Of a stretch of DNA of 64,000 nucleotides, positions 40,514-48,756 are shown piece after piece. The DNA is taken from the NCBI RefSeq assembly GCF_028610625.1, contig NZ_JAQQWU010000010.1:62001-126000 (forward strand), read 5' to 3'. The DNA is from Guptibacillus spartinae (lineage in GTDB: Bacteria; Bacillota; Bacilli; Bacillales; Guptibacillaceae). The notes beneath the pieces are model-generated. The model ran no database searches and had not been told where the DNA came from. It worked only from the letters and a program-made list of their open reading frames with translations. Every line of letters begins with the position of its first letter. Within the stretch, counting starts at the first letter, position 1. Position numbers and translations under genes: made by a program.

Positions 40514-40759
40514 TTACAGGTATTTGGTTGCGTTCGGATCCATAATGCTTGGCATATCGATTCCGTCCCGGTCATCGACAACACTTCTTGTTCCAAAGAA
40601 GCCGCTGTCATCCCCAAAATTTTGGCCATAACCTTGATTTTTCTTATCTGTGTTATTCCAGTCTGCCAGGAAGTTTTGCCCTACATTGACTGCCGAAGCA
40701 TTTTCAAAGGAATTAATCTTAAACATGAAAATATTAATAACTATAGAAGGTGAACTCAA
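40514..40759 (-). CDS. GerPA/GerPF-like spore germination protein
   Basis: An 81-residue paralogue of the neighbouring genes: IVINIFMFKINSFENASAVN, then NFLADWNN, KNQGYGQNFGDDSGFFG and VVDDRDGIDMPS. TTG start after GAGGAGGGGTTAAAAA. The shared pattern (N-Q-G-[FY]-G ... D ... VVxDxDxxD) marks the GerPA/GerPF family. It is divergent from the Hsp20-like gene, with about 75 bases between the two start codons. Likely made in the mother cell late in sporulation; promoter not identified. Confidence 0.72.
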   Translation of the reverse strand: MSSPSIVINIFMFKINSFENASAVNVGQNFLADWNNTDKKNQGYGQNFGDDSGFFGTRSVVDDRDGIDMPSIMDPNATKYL

Positions 40760-40836
40760 TTTTTAACCCCTCCTCTGGTTAGAAATATATGTTTCCCTCT
40801 TCACTTTATGAGCTTCGAATTGATTGGGAGGTGAGA

Positions 40837-41337
40837 ATGTTGGATCCTGAACGCCTCAAACAATGGATGGAAATGGCGAAAAGCTTTCAAGGAAATGATT
40901 TTTGGTCAAGTATCTTTGATAATGATCAGCCTGGAAACATGATGAATCCGTTTACTGATATGGGGAAAGGAAACCAAACGAAACCATCCCATCCTTCCCA
41001 TCCTTTGCAGCCTTCATCGAAAAACGTGTATCCAAAAGTGGATATCTATATGAGTAATTACGAAATCGTCCTTGTGTTTGAACTCCCTGGTGTAAGAAAA
41101 GGGGACCTTGACCTTGCGATTTCTGGCCGACATATCATCATTAAAGGAATAGTGAAATCAGATAACAAAGACATTCGGGTCGTTCAAACGGAAAGGTTTT
41201 ATGGACAGTTTGAACGAACGGTTGAACTGCCAGAACCTGCTGATGAAACTAGTGTGAGTGCTGTTTTTCAGGAAGGACTTTTAGAAGTGACTTATCCAAG
41301 GATTCAAAGAGAACAAAATAAGATTAATATTAAGTAA
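40837..41337 (+). CDS. Hsp20/alpha-crystallin protein, CotP-like
   Basis: About 166 residues from ATG 40837 (TTG 40840 possible) after GGGAGGTGAG. After a helical N-terminal arm and a His/Pro/Ser-rich linker, an alpha-crystallin domain begins at NVYPKVDIYMSNYEIVLVFE and continues LPGVRKGDLDLAISGRHIII, ERFYGQFERTVELPEP and VFQEGLLEVTYPR. This is a small heat-shock-like domain; in B. subtilis CotP, a spore-coat protein, has it. Placement among GerPA-, GerPC- and CotF-like genes supports a spore-coat role here. Confidence 0.82.
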   Translation: MLDPERLKQWMEMAKSFQGNDFWSSIFDNDQPGNMMNPFTDMGKGNQTKPSHPSHPLQPSSKNVYPKVDIYMSNYEIVLVFELPGVRKGDLDLAISGRHIIIKGIVKSDNKDIRVVQTERFYGQFERTVELPEPADETSVSAVFQEGLLEVTYPRIQREQNKINIK

Positions 41338-41345
41338 CGCTCTTT

Positions 41346-41567
41346 TTACTTAATGGCGGTCGAATCATCGATGTCAGAATCATTTACGATATAACCTGGA
41401 TTCACAAAAACGCATCGATCTGCATTATGAGAGCCAAATCCCTGGTTTTTTTTCACTGAAGAGTAAACCCCAATTCGTTGAGTAGAAGAGAACGAGAGGT
41501 TGGATAGATTATTGATCTGGTTAATTTTTAGATAAGGCATGTTAATTTGAGTGGACTTGAATTTCAT
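41346..41567 (-). CDS. GerPA/GerPF-like spore germination protein
   Basis: A 73-residue paralogue: INMPYLKINQINNLSNLSFS, then STQRIGVYSSVKKNQGFGSH, NADRC and YIVNDSDIDDS. ATG start after AAAAGGAGGAAAGAAG, a strong site. It converges on the Hsp20 gene with only 8 bases between stop codons. Together with the two other copies it forms a set of three divergent paralogues within 1.3 kb. Confidence 0.72.
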   Translation of the reverse strand: MKFKSTQINMPYLKINQINNLSNLSFSSTQRIGVYSSVKKNQGFGSHNADRCVFVNPGYIVNDSDIDDSTAIK

Positions 41568-41691
41568 CTTCTTTCCTCCTTTTCATTCATTTTTGGACAA
41601 CCCCGTCATAGGTATTAAAACAGGGGTTATTTACACCTATATGCGAAGAAGGAAAAGGCCATTCATAAGTGAGAAGGAATAGGGTGTTACT

Positions 41692-42072
41692 ATGGCGATG
41701 AAATCCTTTTTTAAATTTATGATCACAGGTAGCAAAGAAATGGATGCGATGAAGAAGAAAGTAGCTCTGCTCCAGGAAGAAGTGAAGAAAAAGGAAGTAG
41801 GAGAATCGCTTCATGTGGAGCATGTAACGATTGAGAAACTTATTATTGAAAAGCTAGAATATCAAAATAACTTTGGGGCGCTCGGAATTAAAGAGTTAAG
41901 TGGTAAATTGAATATAGGAGCAAATTATGATCATTTACCACTTAAAAACATGCCAGGAATGCCAGAAGAATTCACACCAATTGAAATAAAAGATCAAAAA
42001 GGAACGCCTCCTTCTAAGGAAGAGAATCCACCGACACCGAAATATAAAATCAGGGGGAGAAAACAGACGTAG
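41692..42072 (+). CDS. GerPC-like spore protein
   Basis: A 126-residue protein: N-terminal basic/hydrophobic helix, a coiled coil (about 17-40, MDAMKKKVALLQEEVKKKEV) and then VEHVTIEKLIIEKLEYQNNF and IKELSGKLNIGANYD. The repeated I-x-x-L-x-I-E-x-L ... G-x-LNIG ending is the GerPC signature (GTLNIG). The tail is Pro/Lys-rich. GerPC belongs to the GerP set needed for spore-coat permeability. ATG 41692 after GGAATAGGGTG. Its position among GerPA-like and CotF-like genes supports the call. Confidence 0.7.
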   Translation: MAMKSFFKFMITGSKEMDAMKKKVALLQEEVKKKEVGESLHVEHVTIEKLIIEKLEYQNNFGALGIKELSGKLNIGANYDHLPLKNMPGMPEEFTPIEIKDQKGTPPSKEENPPTPKYKIRGRKQT

Positions 42073-42100
42073 TTGTGTGGTGATCGTTTATCAGTGCAAC

Positions 42101-42220
42101 GTTTATTGGCCAAATTTTCGTTATATTGGCTAAAACTGAAATATAATGGCTAAAACTGAAATATAATGGCCAATTCCGAGTTTTATTGTCCAAACTCAAA
42201 TGATAGTGTCCGAAAATATA
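42101..42220. repeat. array of six 20-bp units with ATTGKCCAAA core
   Basis: Cores ATTGGCCAAA, ATTGGCTAAA, AATGGCTAAA, AATGGCCAAT, ATTGTCCAAA and AGTGTCCGAA start at 42105, 42125, 42145, 42165, 42185 and 42205, exactly 20 bases apart. Units 2 and 3 also share ACTGAA after the core. The array lies between the GerPC-like gene and a terminator, as the related array at 15.1 kb lies between pbpC and its terminator. Confidence 0.88.
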
Positions 42221-42251
42221 AAAAGTTGAACGCAGTCGCGTTCAACTTTTT
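42220..42251. terminator. bidirectional terminator
   Basis: AAAAAGTTGAACGC and GCGTTCAACTTTTT form a perfect stem with a 4-base loop between convergent spore genes. Confidence 0.92.
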
Positions 42252-42254
42252 ATA

Positions 42255-42890
42255 TTACTGAAGGGTTCCCTGACTCGGAACGGGTGCATAGCTTTGGAGC
42301 ATGAGTTGCATATCCTGTTGAGACAGCTGAGGAACTTGATAATAAGAATGCTTATTTTGGTACAGGAAAATTTCATAACTTAACTCAATTAGGTTTGGCA
42401 CACTGTCACTCACAACGCGTCGTAAAATTGGATTCGTCATTTCAAGAGCGGTCATCGTGAATAAAGATGCTAGTGCTTTTGTGTGACCTAACATATAAGC
42501 GGTTAACCCTTTGTCAGAGAGGTCATTGACAGACTGGTTTGGTTTTTTCGGTTGGCCTGGTTTAAGGCCATACACAACCTCATTCGATTGTTGCATCGTA
42601 TATTGTCCTGTTGGAACACTTGGATCCTGTCCGGTTTGAAAGCTCTGAACAATTGTATTATACATAGTGGTGACGAACTGAGATTGATGTTGGAGGATGC
42701 TCTTTAATTCAGGATCCTGGACATGTTGTTCGTACATTTGATAGTGATCCAATAAATTGATGATGCCGGCAATCACCTCATGAGCATCGAATAATTCGTG
42801 GCCACCATGATTGGTGTTGGTTATGTTTTGCATAGGCTGCTGTGCATTTGGCATTCCCTGATTTTGTTGATTTGGTCTTTGTTGCTGCAT
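42255..42890 (-). CDS. CotF-family spore coat protein
   Basis: A 211-residue protein with a Gln/Asn-rich N-terminus (about 1-25, QQQRPNQQNQ) and a helical bundle: ELFDAHEVIAGIINLLDHYQ, QSQFVTTMYNTIVQSF, LTAYMLGHTKALASLF and ALEMTNPILRRVVSDSVPNL. The last two, with the final YLYQNKHSYYQVP-like end (FLYQNKHSYYQVP), are typical of the CotF coat-protein family (ferritin-like helical fold). ATG after AAAAAGGAGGAATAAGG. Likely expressed in the mother cell and assembled on the spore. Confidence 0.88.
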   Translation of the reverse strand: MQQQRPNQQNQGMPNAQQPMQNITNTNHGGHELFDAHEVIAGIINLLDHYQMYEQHVQDPELKSILQHQSQFVTTMYNTIVQSFQTGQDPSVPTGQYTMQQSNEVVYGLKPGQPKKPNQSVNDLSDKGLTAYMLGHTKALASLFTMTALEMTNPILRRVVSDSVPNLIELSYEIFLYQNKHSYYQVPQLSQQDMQLMLQSYAPVPSQGTLQ

Positions 42891-43141
42891 CCTTATTCCT
42901 CCTTTTTCGTTTCGAAAAGCTTCAGAAAAAAGCAGAACTCTTTCTAAATAGAATCCTCGAGAGAGATTTCTATGACAAAAAATTGGCTTCCTTAGTGAAG
43001 AAACACAATGCTTATCTTCTGCTTTACTGATGAATATATACAGGCGACTGGAATGAATTACTTACTCCAATTGAGAATGGTTTGATCTAAACTGTCAAAA
43101 ACTGAATAGATCGGACTATGGGCAAAATAGGAGGAACGACT

Positions 43142-43981
43142 TTGAAACCATTAGATAGTGATTTTTCTAACGTTCATCTTCCGTTTACGAGTAAGAATAA
43201 CGGTAAGGGGCAAGAAGTGTGTAGCGATCTTTATTATTGGACCAATCAGATTGTGAATATTTGTTTGTACGGTGATACCGATGCAGGTGAGTGGGTGTTG
43301 ATTGATTGTGGAATGCCTCATTCAAAGCATGCCATTATGGAGGTTGCTGCAGAAAGGTTTGGACATTCAAAAAAACCTAAAGCGATTGTATTGACACATG
43401 GTCACTTTGATCATGTGGGGTCACTTGAGCCTTTGCTAGAAGAGTGGGATGTACCGGTTTATGCCCACAAAAACGAACTTCCTTATTTGAGTGGAGAACT
43501 GGATTATCCAAAGGGAGATCCGAAAGCGGACGGTGGTTTAGTTAGCGAGCTTTCTCCCTTGTACCCCCATCATGGAATTGACATTTCACCTAACCTGTCT
43601 GCTCTACCAGCCAATGGTGAAATTCCGTACATGAAGGACTGGACCTGGGTCCATACACCTGGACATACGCCTGGACATATTTCTCTTTACCGCGAAAAAG
43701 ATGGTGTCTTGATTGCGGGTGATGCCTTTGTCACCGTGAAGCAAGAATCCTTGTATCGCGTGGTTCTTCAGAAGAAGGAAATTAGCGGCCCTCCAAAGTA
43801 CTTTACGATGGATTGGGAAGAGGCGAGACAGTCTGTAGCTAAGCTTGCTGATTTACATCCTATCCTAGCCATAACGGGGCATGGAGAAGAAATGGAAGGG
43901 GAAGAGCTAGAGGCGTCTTTAAAAAGGTTAGTCAATCACTTTGATCAAATTGCTTTACCGGCGAATTATAAGCGACATTAA
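43142..43981 (+). CDS. MBL-fold metallo-hydrolase
   Basis: About 279 residues from TTG 43142, seven bases after AGGAGG; the ATG at 43118 would run through that site. The metallo-beta-lactamase fold shows VLTHGHFDHVGSLEPLL (HxHxDH), VHTPGHTPGHISLYRE (third His), IAGDAFVT (bridging Asp) and AITGHGEEM (last His). The dinuclear site is therefore complete. This glyoxalase II/lactonase-like group includes many hydrolases of unknown substrate. No signal peptide. Short terminator follows. Confidence 0.9.
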   Translation: MKPLDSDFSNVHLPFTSKNNGKGQEVCSDLYYWTNQIVNICLYGDTDAGEWVLIDCGMPHSKHAIMEVAAERFGHSKKPKAIVLTHGHFDHVGSLEPLLEEWDVPVYAHKNELPYLSGELDYPKGDPKADGGLVSELSPLYPHHGIDISPNLSALPANGEIPYMKDWTWVHTPGHTPGHISLYREKDGVLIAGDAFVTVKQESLYRVVLQKKEISGPPKYFTMDWEEARQSVAKLADLHPILAITGHGEEMEGEELEASLKRLVNHFDQIALPANYKRH

Positions 43982-44006
43982 GAGAAGCAGCTTGCTGCTT
44001 CTCTTG
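43982..44006 (+). terminator. terminator after MBL gene
   Basis: GAGAAGCAGC-TT-GCTGCTTCTC perfect hairpin, tight loop, followed by TTGTTT. Confidence 0.75.
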
Positions 44007-44103
44007 TTTACGTTTCACACAGGAGTTCACGTTTCGTTCAGATACTTAAGTGGAAAATAATAGGGAGATCAGTAGCGAAATCATGTACCTAGGAGGAAGC
44101 GCT

Positions 44104-45369
44104 ATGTCCAACCATAAAAGCATGCCAAAAGATAAAGGGTTAGATCACACGTTAAGTGTATTAAGGGAAGGGTATGAATTTATTCTTAATCGAAGCAATA
44201 AGTATGACTCTAACATTTTTGAAACGAAGGTATTGGGTGAAAAAACAATCTGTTTAACTGGGAAAGAAGCGGCAGAACTTTTCTACGACAATGCTAAATT
44301 TATGAGAAGCGGCGCTGCACCCAAACACGTACAAAAAACACTATTCGGTGAAAACGGCGTTCAGGCATTGGATGGAGAAGAGCATCAACATCGAAAGGCG
44401 ATGTTTATGGCTCTCATGACTAGCGACGCGCTTAACGAAATAGCCGAATTAACGAAAAAGCATTTAGAAGCGTTTGCTGCTCAATGGGAAACGCAAGAGA
44501 AGATTATCGTTTATGAGGAAGCAAAGAAAATCTTAACCCATGTAGCTTGTGAATGGACCGGCGTGCCGCTTGAAGATGAAGAGGTAGACGAGCGAACGAA
44601 TCAACTTGCAGATATGTTTGAATCTGCCGCTTCCATCGGGCCGGAATACTGGAAAGGACGGAGATCCAGAAATGCCGGAGAAGAGTGGATGGAGGAACTA
44701 ATACAAAAAGTGAGGGACGGAGAGATGAATCCGCCTTCCCACCGTGCACTAAAACAGTTTTCCAACCACCGTGATCTAAACGGAGAGTTGTTAGATAAGC
44801 AAATTGTGGCAGTTGAACTTCTAAATTTATTGCGTCCGATTGTCGCGATTTCTGTCTATATGAGTTTCACAGTTCTAGCTATGATCGAGTATCCGGATCA
44901 AGTGCTGTCATTGAAAAGCGGGAATGAAACAGATAGGCAAAACTTTATCCAAGAAGTTCGCCGGTATTATCCTTTCTTTCCTTTTGCCGGTGCGAGAGTG
45001 AAAGAAGATTTTACGTGGGAGGGCTATAAATTTGAAGAAGGTACGCTGACACTTCTTGACTTATATGGTACCAATCATCATCCTGATTTATGGGATGACC
45101 CTAAGAAGTTCAATCCAGCTCGATTTGAATCATGGCAGGGAAGCCCATTTGATTTTATTCCACAAGGAGGCGGGGAGTTCGACTTTGGACATCGCTGTGC
45201 TGGGGAATGGCTAACGCTCGATGTATTAAAAGAAACGTTGAGCTACTTCGTAACTGGGTTAACCTTTGAAGTTCCGGAGCAAGATCTTTCGTATCGTATG
45301 TCTGAAATGCCAAGCTTACCAAAAAGTGGCGTTCAACTATCTAATCTCGTGCGTCAAAAAAATGGTTAA
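44104..45369 (+). CDS. CYP152-family P450 fatty acid peroxygenase
   Basis: A 421-residue P450 from ATG 44104, seven bases after GGAGG (the GTG at 44050 is not needed). The heme Cys365 is in DFGHRCAGEW, ExxR is EVRR (284-287), and the I-helix has RPIVAIS with Arg244-Pro245 instead of the usual acid/Thr pair. That Arg-Pro is diagnostic of CYP152 enzymes such as B. subtilis P450BSbeta, which hydroxylate fatty acids at the alpha or beta carbon with H2O2 and need no reductase. Soluble. It converges with dacC. Confidence 0.94.
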   Translation: MSNHKSMPKDKGLDHTLSVLREGYEFILNRSNKYDSNIFETKVLGEKTICLTGKEAAELFYDNAKFMRSGAAPKHVQKTLFGENGVQALDGEEHQHRKAMFMALMTSDALNEIAELTKKHLEAFAAQWETQEKIIVYEEAKKILTHVACEWTGVPLEDEEVDERTNQLADMFESAASIGPEYWKGRRSRNAGEEWMEELIQKVRDGEMNPPSHRALKQFSNHRDLNGELLDKQIVAVELLNLLRPIVAISVYMSFTVLAMIEYPDQVLSLKSGNETDRQNFIQEVRRYYPFFPFAGARVKEDFTWEGYKFEEGTLTLLDLYGTNHHPDLWDDPKKFNPARFESWQGSPFDFIPQGGGEFDFGHRCAGEWLTLDVLKETLSYFVTGLTFEVPEQDLSYRMSEMPSLPKSGVQLSNLVRQKNG

Positions 45370-45376
45370 CAAAGAA

Positions 45377-45402
45377 AAGGGGAGACCGATTTGGTCCCCC
45401 TT
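45377..45402. terminator. bidirectional terminator P450/dacC
   Basis: AAGGGGAGACC and GGTCCCCCTT form a stem with one bulge between convergent genes. Confidence 0.75.
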
Positions 45403-45410
45403 CCCATCTA

Positions 45411-46886
45411 TTATTTATCCTCACCGTAAGTAGCTAAAACAACAGCGATTTCATCTTCTATGTCCTTTATATCATCCTCTTCAACAAACTGATTCAGCAT
45501 AATCGAAAACACAAGACCGTTGTCGACATACCCTGAAAGAGAAGAGACGCCAGTTAACGAACCCGTTTTCGCGTGAACAACTTGTTCTGCAGCGGTATCC
45601 CTCATACGATAACGAAGAGTACCCCCTTCAAACCGATCGGCATCACCCGCAACAGGGAGTGAATAGTTAAATTCTTCAAACCAGTTTTTATCTTGTATGC
45701 GATACAGGTAATCGGAAAGCTGGCTTGGTTTGATTAACGAAACGTGAGAAATGCCCGATCCGTCTCTTAGTCGCATTTCCTCTGTATCAAGTCCAACTTC
45801 TTCTAGGAAATCGTTCATGACTTCCAAACCAGCTTCCCAGCTGCCTTCCTTCTTTTTCACTTTACCGATTTCTTTTACTAATAGTTCTGCGTGACCGTTA
45901 TTACTAAGCTTCATGAAAGGGATTAGAAGCTCCGATAGTGGCATGGATTTCTTTTCAACGAGTAGAGTAGCCTCTTTAGGTGTAGTGCGCAGCACCAGGT
46001 CACCTTTCAATTGAATCCCAGCCTCCTTCAGGGATTGCTTCATTAAACTAAGCGCATATTCCGCTGGATTCCAAACCGCAATCCATTCGCGCTTACGCGT
46101 TGCATCCACAGATATTTCCCCTTCAACTAAAATGGTATTTGAACCATGTTCACGTGTAATGCTTAATTCCGCATCCTCGTCTGCACTGACCGTTTTCGCG
46201 CGGTTCTGTACTGTGATCACTTCTGAAGAAGGAGACAGACGAACATCAACTGGATCGCCAGGGTGTTTGCCAGGATAGGCTTCTACGATGATCGTACCGG
46301 CATCATAATCTTCATTTGGTGAAGCGGTTAAGGCAGAAACCTTGGCGCCGTAGTAGTTATCTTCATCTGACCAGGAGAGATCTTGGGACAGAGCTTCATC
46401 TTCATACCAGCTGTTATCCCCAATCAGATCGCCTTTAATTTTATGTACACCTTTTTCTTTGAGCGAGTGAGCGAGTTCATCGAAATCTTCTTTGAGGAGA
46501 GTAGGGTCACCTTTTCCTTTAAGGTAAAGATTGCCTTTCAAAAATTTGTTCTTCAATTGACCATCCGTTAGAAGTTCAGTCGTAAATCGGTAATCGGGTC
46601 CTAATGTTTCGAGTGCAGCCCCAGCCGTAAATAACTTCATATTCGAGGCGGGAGTAAGGCGAGTATCACCGTAGTTCTCATAAATTATTTCTCCTGAGCT
46701 CGCCGATCGAACACTAACGCCGGCAATCGCACCATCAAGCCGTTCATCGGAGAGGATCTCATTAAGCTGTGTGGATAAAGTACTATTCGTTTTGTCGGCA
46801 CTTACATTCTGGTTTGATGATAAAGGGGGAAGGACAAGGAGGACGAGCAGTAGGAGAATCAGGCTTGTTTTCCATGCTTGTTTCAA
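45411..46886 (-). CDS. dacC: D-alanyl-D-alanine carboxypeptidase/endopeptidase (PBP4a, S13)
   Basis: A 491-residue protein, the same length as B. subtilis DacC. Signal peptide (about 1-30, Leu-rich, cleaved before ADKTN), catalytic SNMK (Ser81-Lys84), SNN in KLSNNGHA, and KTGS in VHAKTGSLTG near the C-terminus. The large insert between SxxK and SxN typical of S13 enzymes is present. It trims or cleaves D-Ala cross-links of peptidoglycan outside the membrane. TTG start after AGAGGAGCTGATGAA. A short frame with a strong ribosome site lies immediately upstream. Confidence 0.95.
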   Translation of the reverse strand: MKQAWKTSLILLLLVLLVLPPLSSNQNVSADKTNSTLSTQLNEILSDERLDGAIAGVSVRSASSGEIIYENYGDTRLTPASNMKLFTAGAALETLGPDYRFTTELLTDGQLKNKFLKGNLYLKGKGDPTLLKEDFDELAHSLKEKGVHKIKGDLIGDNSWYEDEALSQDLSWSDEDNYYGAKVSALTASPNEDYDAGTIIVEAYPGKHPGDPVDVRLSPSSEVITVQNRAKTVSADEDAELSITREHGSNTILVEGEISVDATRKREWIAVWNPAEYALSLMKQSLKEAGIQLKGDLVLRTTPKEATLLVEKKSMPLSELLIPFMKLSNNGHAELLVKEIGKVKKKEGSWEAGLEVMNDFLEEVGLDTEEMRLRDGSGISHVSLIKPSQLSDYLYRIQDKNWFEEFNYSLPVAGDADRFEGGTLRYRMRDTAAEQVVHAKTGSLTGVSSLSGYVDNGLVFSIMLNQFVEEDDIKDIEDEIAVVLATYGEDK

Positions 46887-46954
46887 TTCATCAGCTCCTC
46901 TAATTTAGTATGTTCTAATAGCCTATTGCCTAAAAGGTATGAAAAAAGATTAAT
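46883..46954 (-). other. possible leader peptide before dacC
   Basis: A perfect AGGAGGTGA (46960-46968, minus strand) is followed at normal distance by an ATT codon and a 23-codon open frame. The frame ends at TGA overlapping the dacC start (TTGA), with no ATG/GTG/TTG nearby to use the site. ATT starts are rare, so this may be a leader peptide or a relict. The rest of the gap 46955-47106 shows no feature I can support. Confidence 0.2.
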
Positions 46955-47106
46955 TTAGTTCACCTCCTGATCCATTAACTGAATATTCGCTTTACATGAA
47001 CTTTCGTTTAACGCATTCAAATCCCCTTTGATTTCATGAAAGTTGAATCTTTTTACACATCGATCAAGAAGAGAAATAGTTCATTCATCCTATGCGAATA
47101 AAATAT

Positions 47107-47138
47107 AAAAAAGCAGCTGCACGATCGCAGCTGCTTTT
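47107..47138. terminator. terminator of guaC
   Basis: AAAAAAGCAGCTGC and GCAGCTGCTTTT form a strong stem directly after the guaC stop. Confidence 0.9.
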
Positions 47139-47139
47139 C

Positions 47140-48123
47140 TTAATAGACTTTATCCCCATTAAAAATAGAATTCTTTACGACAACATAATCCACAGTCCGG
47201 ATTGATTCAAGCTTATCTCCACCGGAGTAAGAAATGGCTGACTGGAGATCCTGTTCCATTTCCGTAAGCGTGTCTTGAAGGCTCCCTTTATGTTCTACAA
47301 ACATCTTCTTGCCTTCCACATTTTTCTTCTCGCCTTTTTGGAATTCAGAGGCTGATCCAAAGTACTCTTTGTAGCGCTTGCCATCGCGTTCAACCGTTTC
47401 GCCAGGAGATTCTTCATGTCCTGCAAAAAGGGAGCCGATCATGACCATGGAAGCACCAAACCGTACGGATTTTGCGATATCGCCATGTGTGCGAATGCCG
47501 CCGTCAGCGATAATTGGCTTCGTTGCTGCTTTTGCACACCAGCGAAGTGCTGCTAACTGCCAACCGCCGGTTCCAAAACCAGTTTTGATTTTTGTAATAC
47601 ACACTTTTCCGGGACCAATTCCAACCTTGGTGGCGTCCGCACCCGCATGCTCAAGCTCACGGACTGCTTCGGGTGTACCCACATTACCCGCAATGACAAA
47701 GCTATCAGGCAAGTGGTGTTTAATGTGGCCAATCATCTCGATAACCGCATTCGAATGACCGTGCGCAATATCAATCGTAATGTAATCTGGTGTAAGCCCC
47801 TGTTCTTTAAGCTGTTCGATAAACGCGTATTCCTCGTCTTTTACTCCAACGCTAATCGATGTAATCAATTCACGTGCGTTCATCTCTTGAATGAAAGCGA
47901 TTCGTTTTTCTGGCTCAAAACGATGCATCACGTAGAAGTAGCCTTTTTCAGCTAGGGAAACAGCAATGCGTTCATCAATAATCGTCTGCATGTTCGCAGG
48001 TACAACTGGTAATTTAAATGTATGCTTGCCTAATGTGACGGAAGTATCACATTCTGATCGACTGTTTACGACACATTTAGCGGGAATTAGTTGAATATCT
48101 TCATAATCGAATACGTTTTCCAT
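47140..48123 (-). CDS. guaC: GMP reductase
   Basis: A 327-residue enzyme starting at ATG 48123, after TAGGAGTGAATCTC; the GTG at 48132 lies in that site. It closely follows B. subtilis Gua[64 protein letters not shown] with the catalytic Cys, and [19 protein letters not shown]. It reduces GMP to IMP with NADPH and returns guanine nucleotides to the purine pool. It is monocistronic with its own terminator. Works alongside guanine deaminase at 3.1 kb in guanine use. Confidence 0.97.
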   Translation of the reverse strand: MENVFDYEDIQLIPAKCVVNSRSECDTSVTLGKHTFKLPVVPANMQTIIDERIAVSLAEKGYFYVMHRFEPEKRIAFIQEMNARELITSISVGVKDEEYAFIEQLKEQGLTPDYITIDIAHGHSNAVIEMIGHIKHHLPDSFVIAGNVGTPEAVRELEHAGADATKVGIGPGKVCITKIKTGFGTGGWQLAALRWCAKAATKPIIADGGIRTHGDIAKSVRFGASMVMIGSLFAGHEESPGETVERDGKRYKEYFGSASEFQKGEKKNVEGKKMFVEHKGSLQDTLTEMEQDLQSAISYSGGDKLESIRTVDYVVVKNSIFNGDKVY

Positions 48124-48316
48124 GAGATTCACTCCTAAAAACGAATAATACGTTTTGTATTTATTTTAACGTTCGTCCATTTGATAATTTACAGCAATTC
48201 TACATCAATGTCAAAGAGTATTTTTTTAACCTATTTTATGACTTCTATCAAAAATGGAAGGGATTTCATTCATATTTATGGAAAAGTACAGAAGAAAGAA
48301 TGAAGGAGATGATGGG

Positions 48317-48754
48317 ATGAAGCAGTCACTGCTTCGAATTGGTACGACTTATTTACCTGTTTCAAATGTTGAGAGAGCAACAGATTGGTATGTATCGAAT
48401 TTACGTGCTGAGCTGCGTTATCAAGATCAGGATAAAGCGATTTTAAATATGGCCAACCAGAGCTTTTTTCTAGTAAAAGCCAAAGAAACGGAATGTGCGA
48501 ACTTCTATGATCGTGAAGGAAGAGAACACTTTTCGTTAACATTTGAAGTGGATGGTCTTCAGGAGCTTGAAATGCTTCGAGATGAATTCGTTGCGAAAAA
48601 GATGAGGGTCGGTGATCTAGAAAACAGAGGACATGCCGGTAGAAACTTTGTCTTTTATGATCTTGATGGGAACATGTTTGATGTGTGGAGTGAAATCAGT
48701 CCGGAATTTAAAGAGCGTTACCTTGTCCCAGATCCGATTAATGAGGAGTCGTAG
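48317..48754 (+). CDS. VOC-family (glyoxalase/bleomycin resistance-like) protein
   Basis: A 145-residue protein from ATG 48317 after AAGGAGATGATGGG. The VOC pattern is clear: RIGTTYLPVSNVERATDWYV in the first module and FVFYDLDGNMFDVWSEI at the end, with metal/acid residues. It is the first of three VOC proteins in one short operon (48.3-50.1 kb) with a GyrI-like gene between them. VOC proteins may be metal-dependent lyases, dioxygenases or drug-binding proteins; no substrate can be given. Confidence 0.87.
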   Translation: MKQSLLRIGTTYLPVSNVERATDWYVSNLRAELRYQDQDKAILNMANQSFFLVKAKETECANFYDREGREHFSLTFEVDGLQELEMLRDEFVAKKMRVGDLENRGHAGRNFVFYDLDGNMFDVWSEISPEFKERYLVPDPINEES

Positions 48755-48756
48755 GA

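Noticed and set aside
41587-41823. 78-residue minus-strand ORF
   Set aside because: Overlaps the GerPC-like gene start on the opposite strand, Phe/His-rich shadow composition, no ribosome site.
42842-43030. 62-residue plus-strand ORF
   Set aside because: Overlaps the start and ribosome site of the CotF-like gene on the other strand; no ribosome site of its own.
48124-48253. PurR box before guaC
   Set aside because: CGAA and TTCG half-sites occur but their spacing (about 26 bases) does not fit the PurBox arrangement I know.
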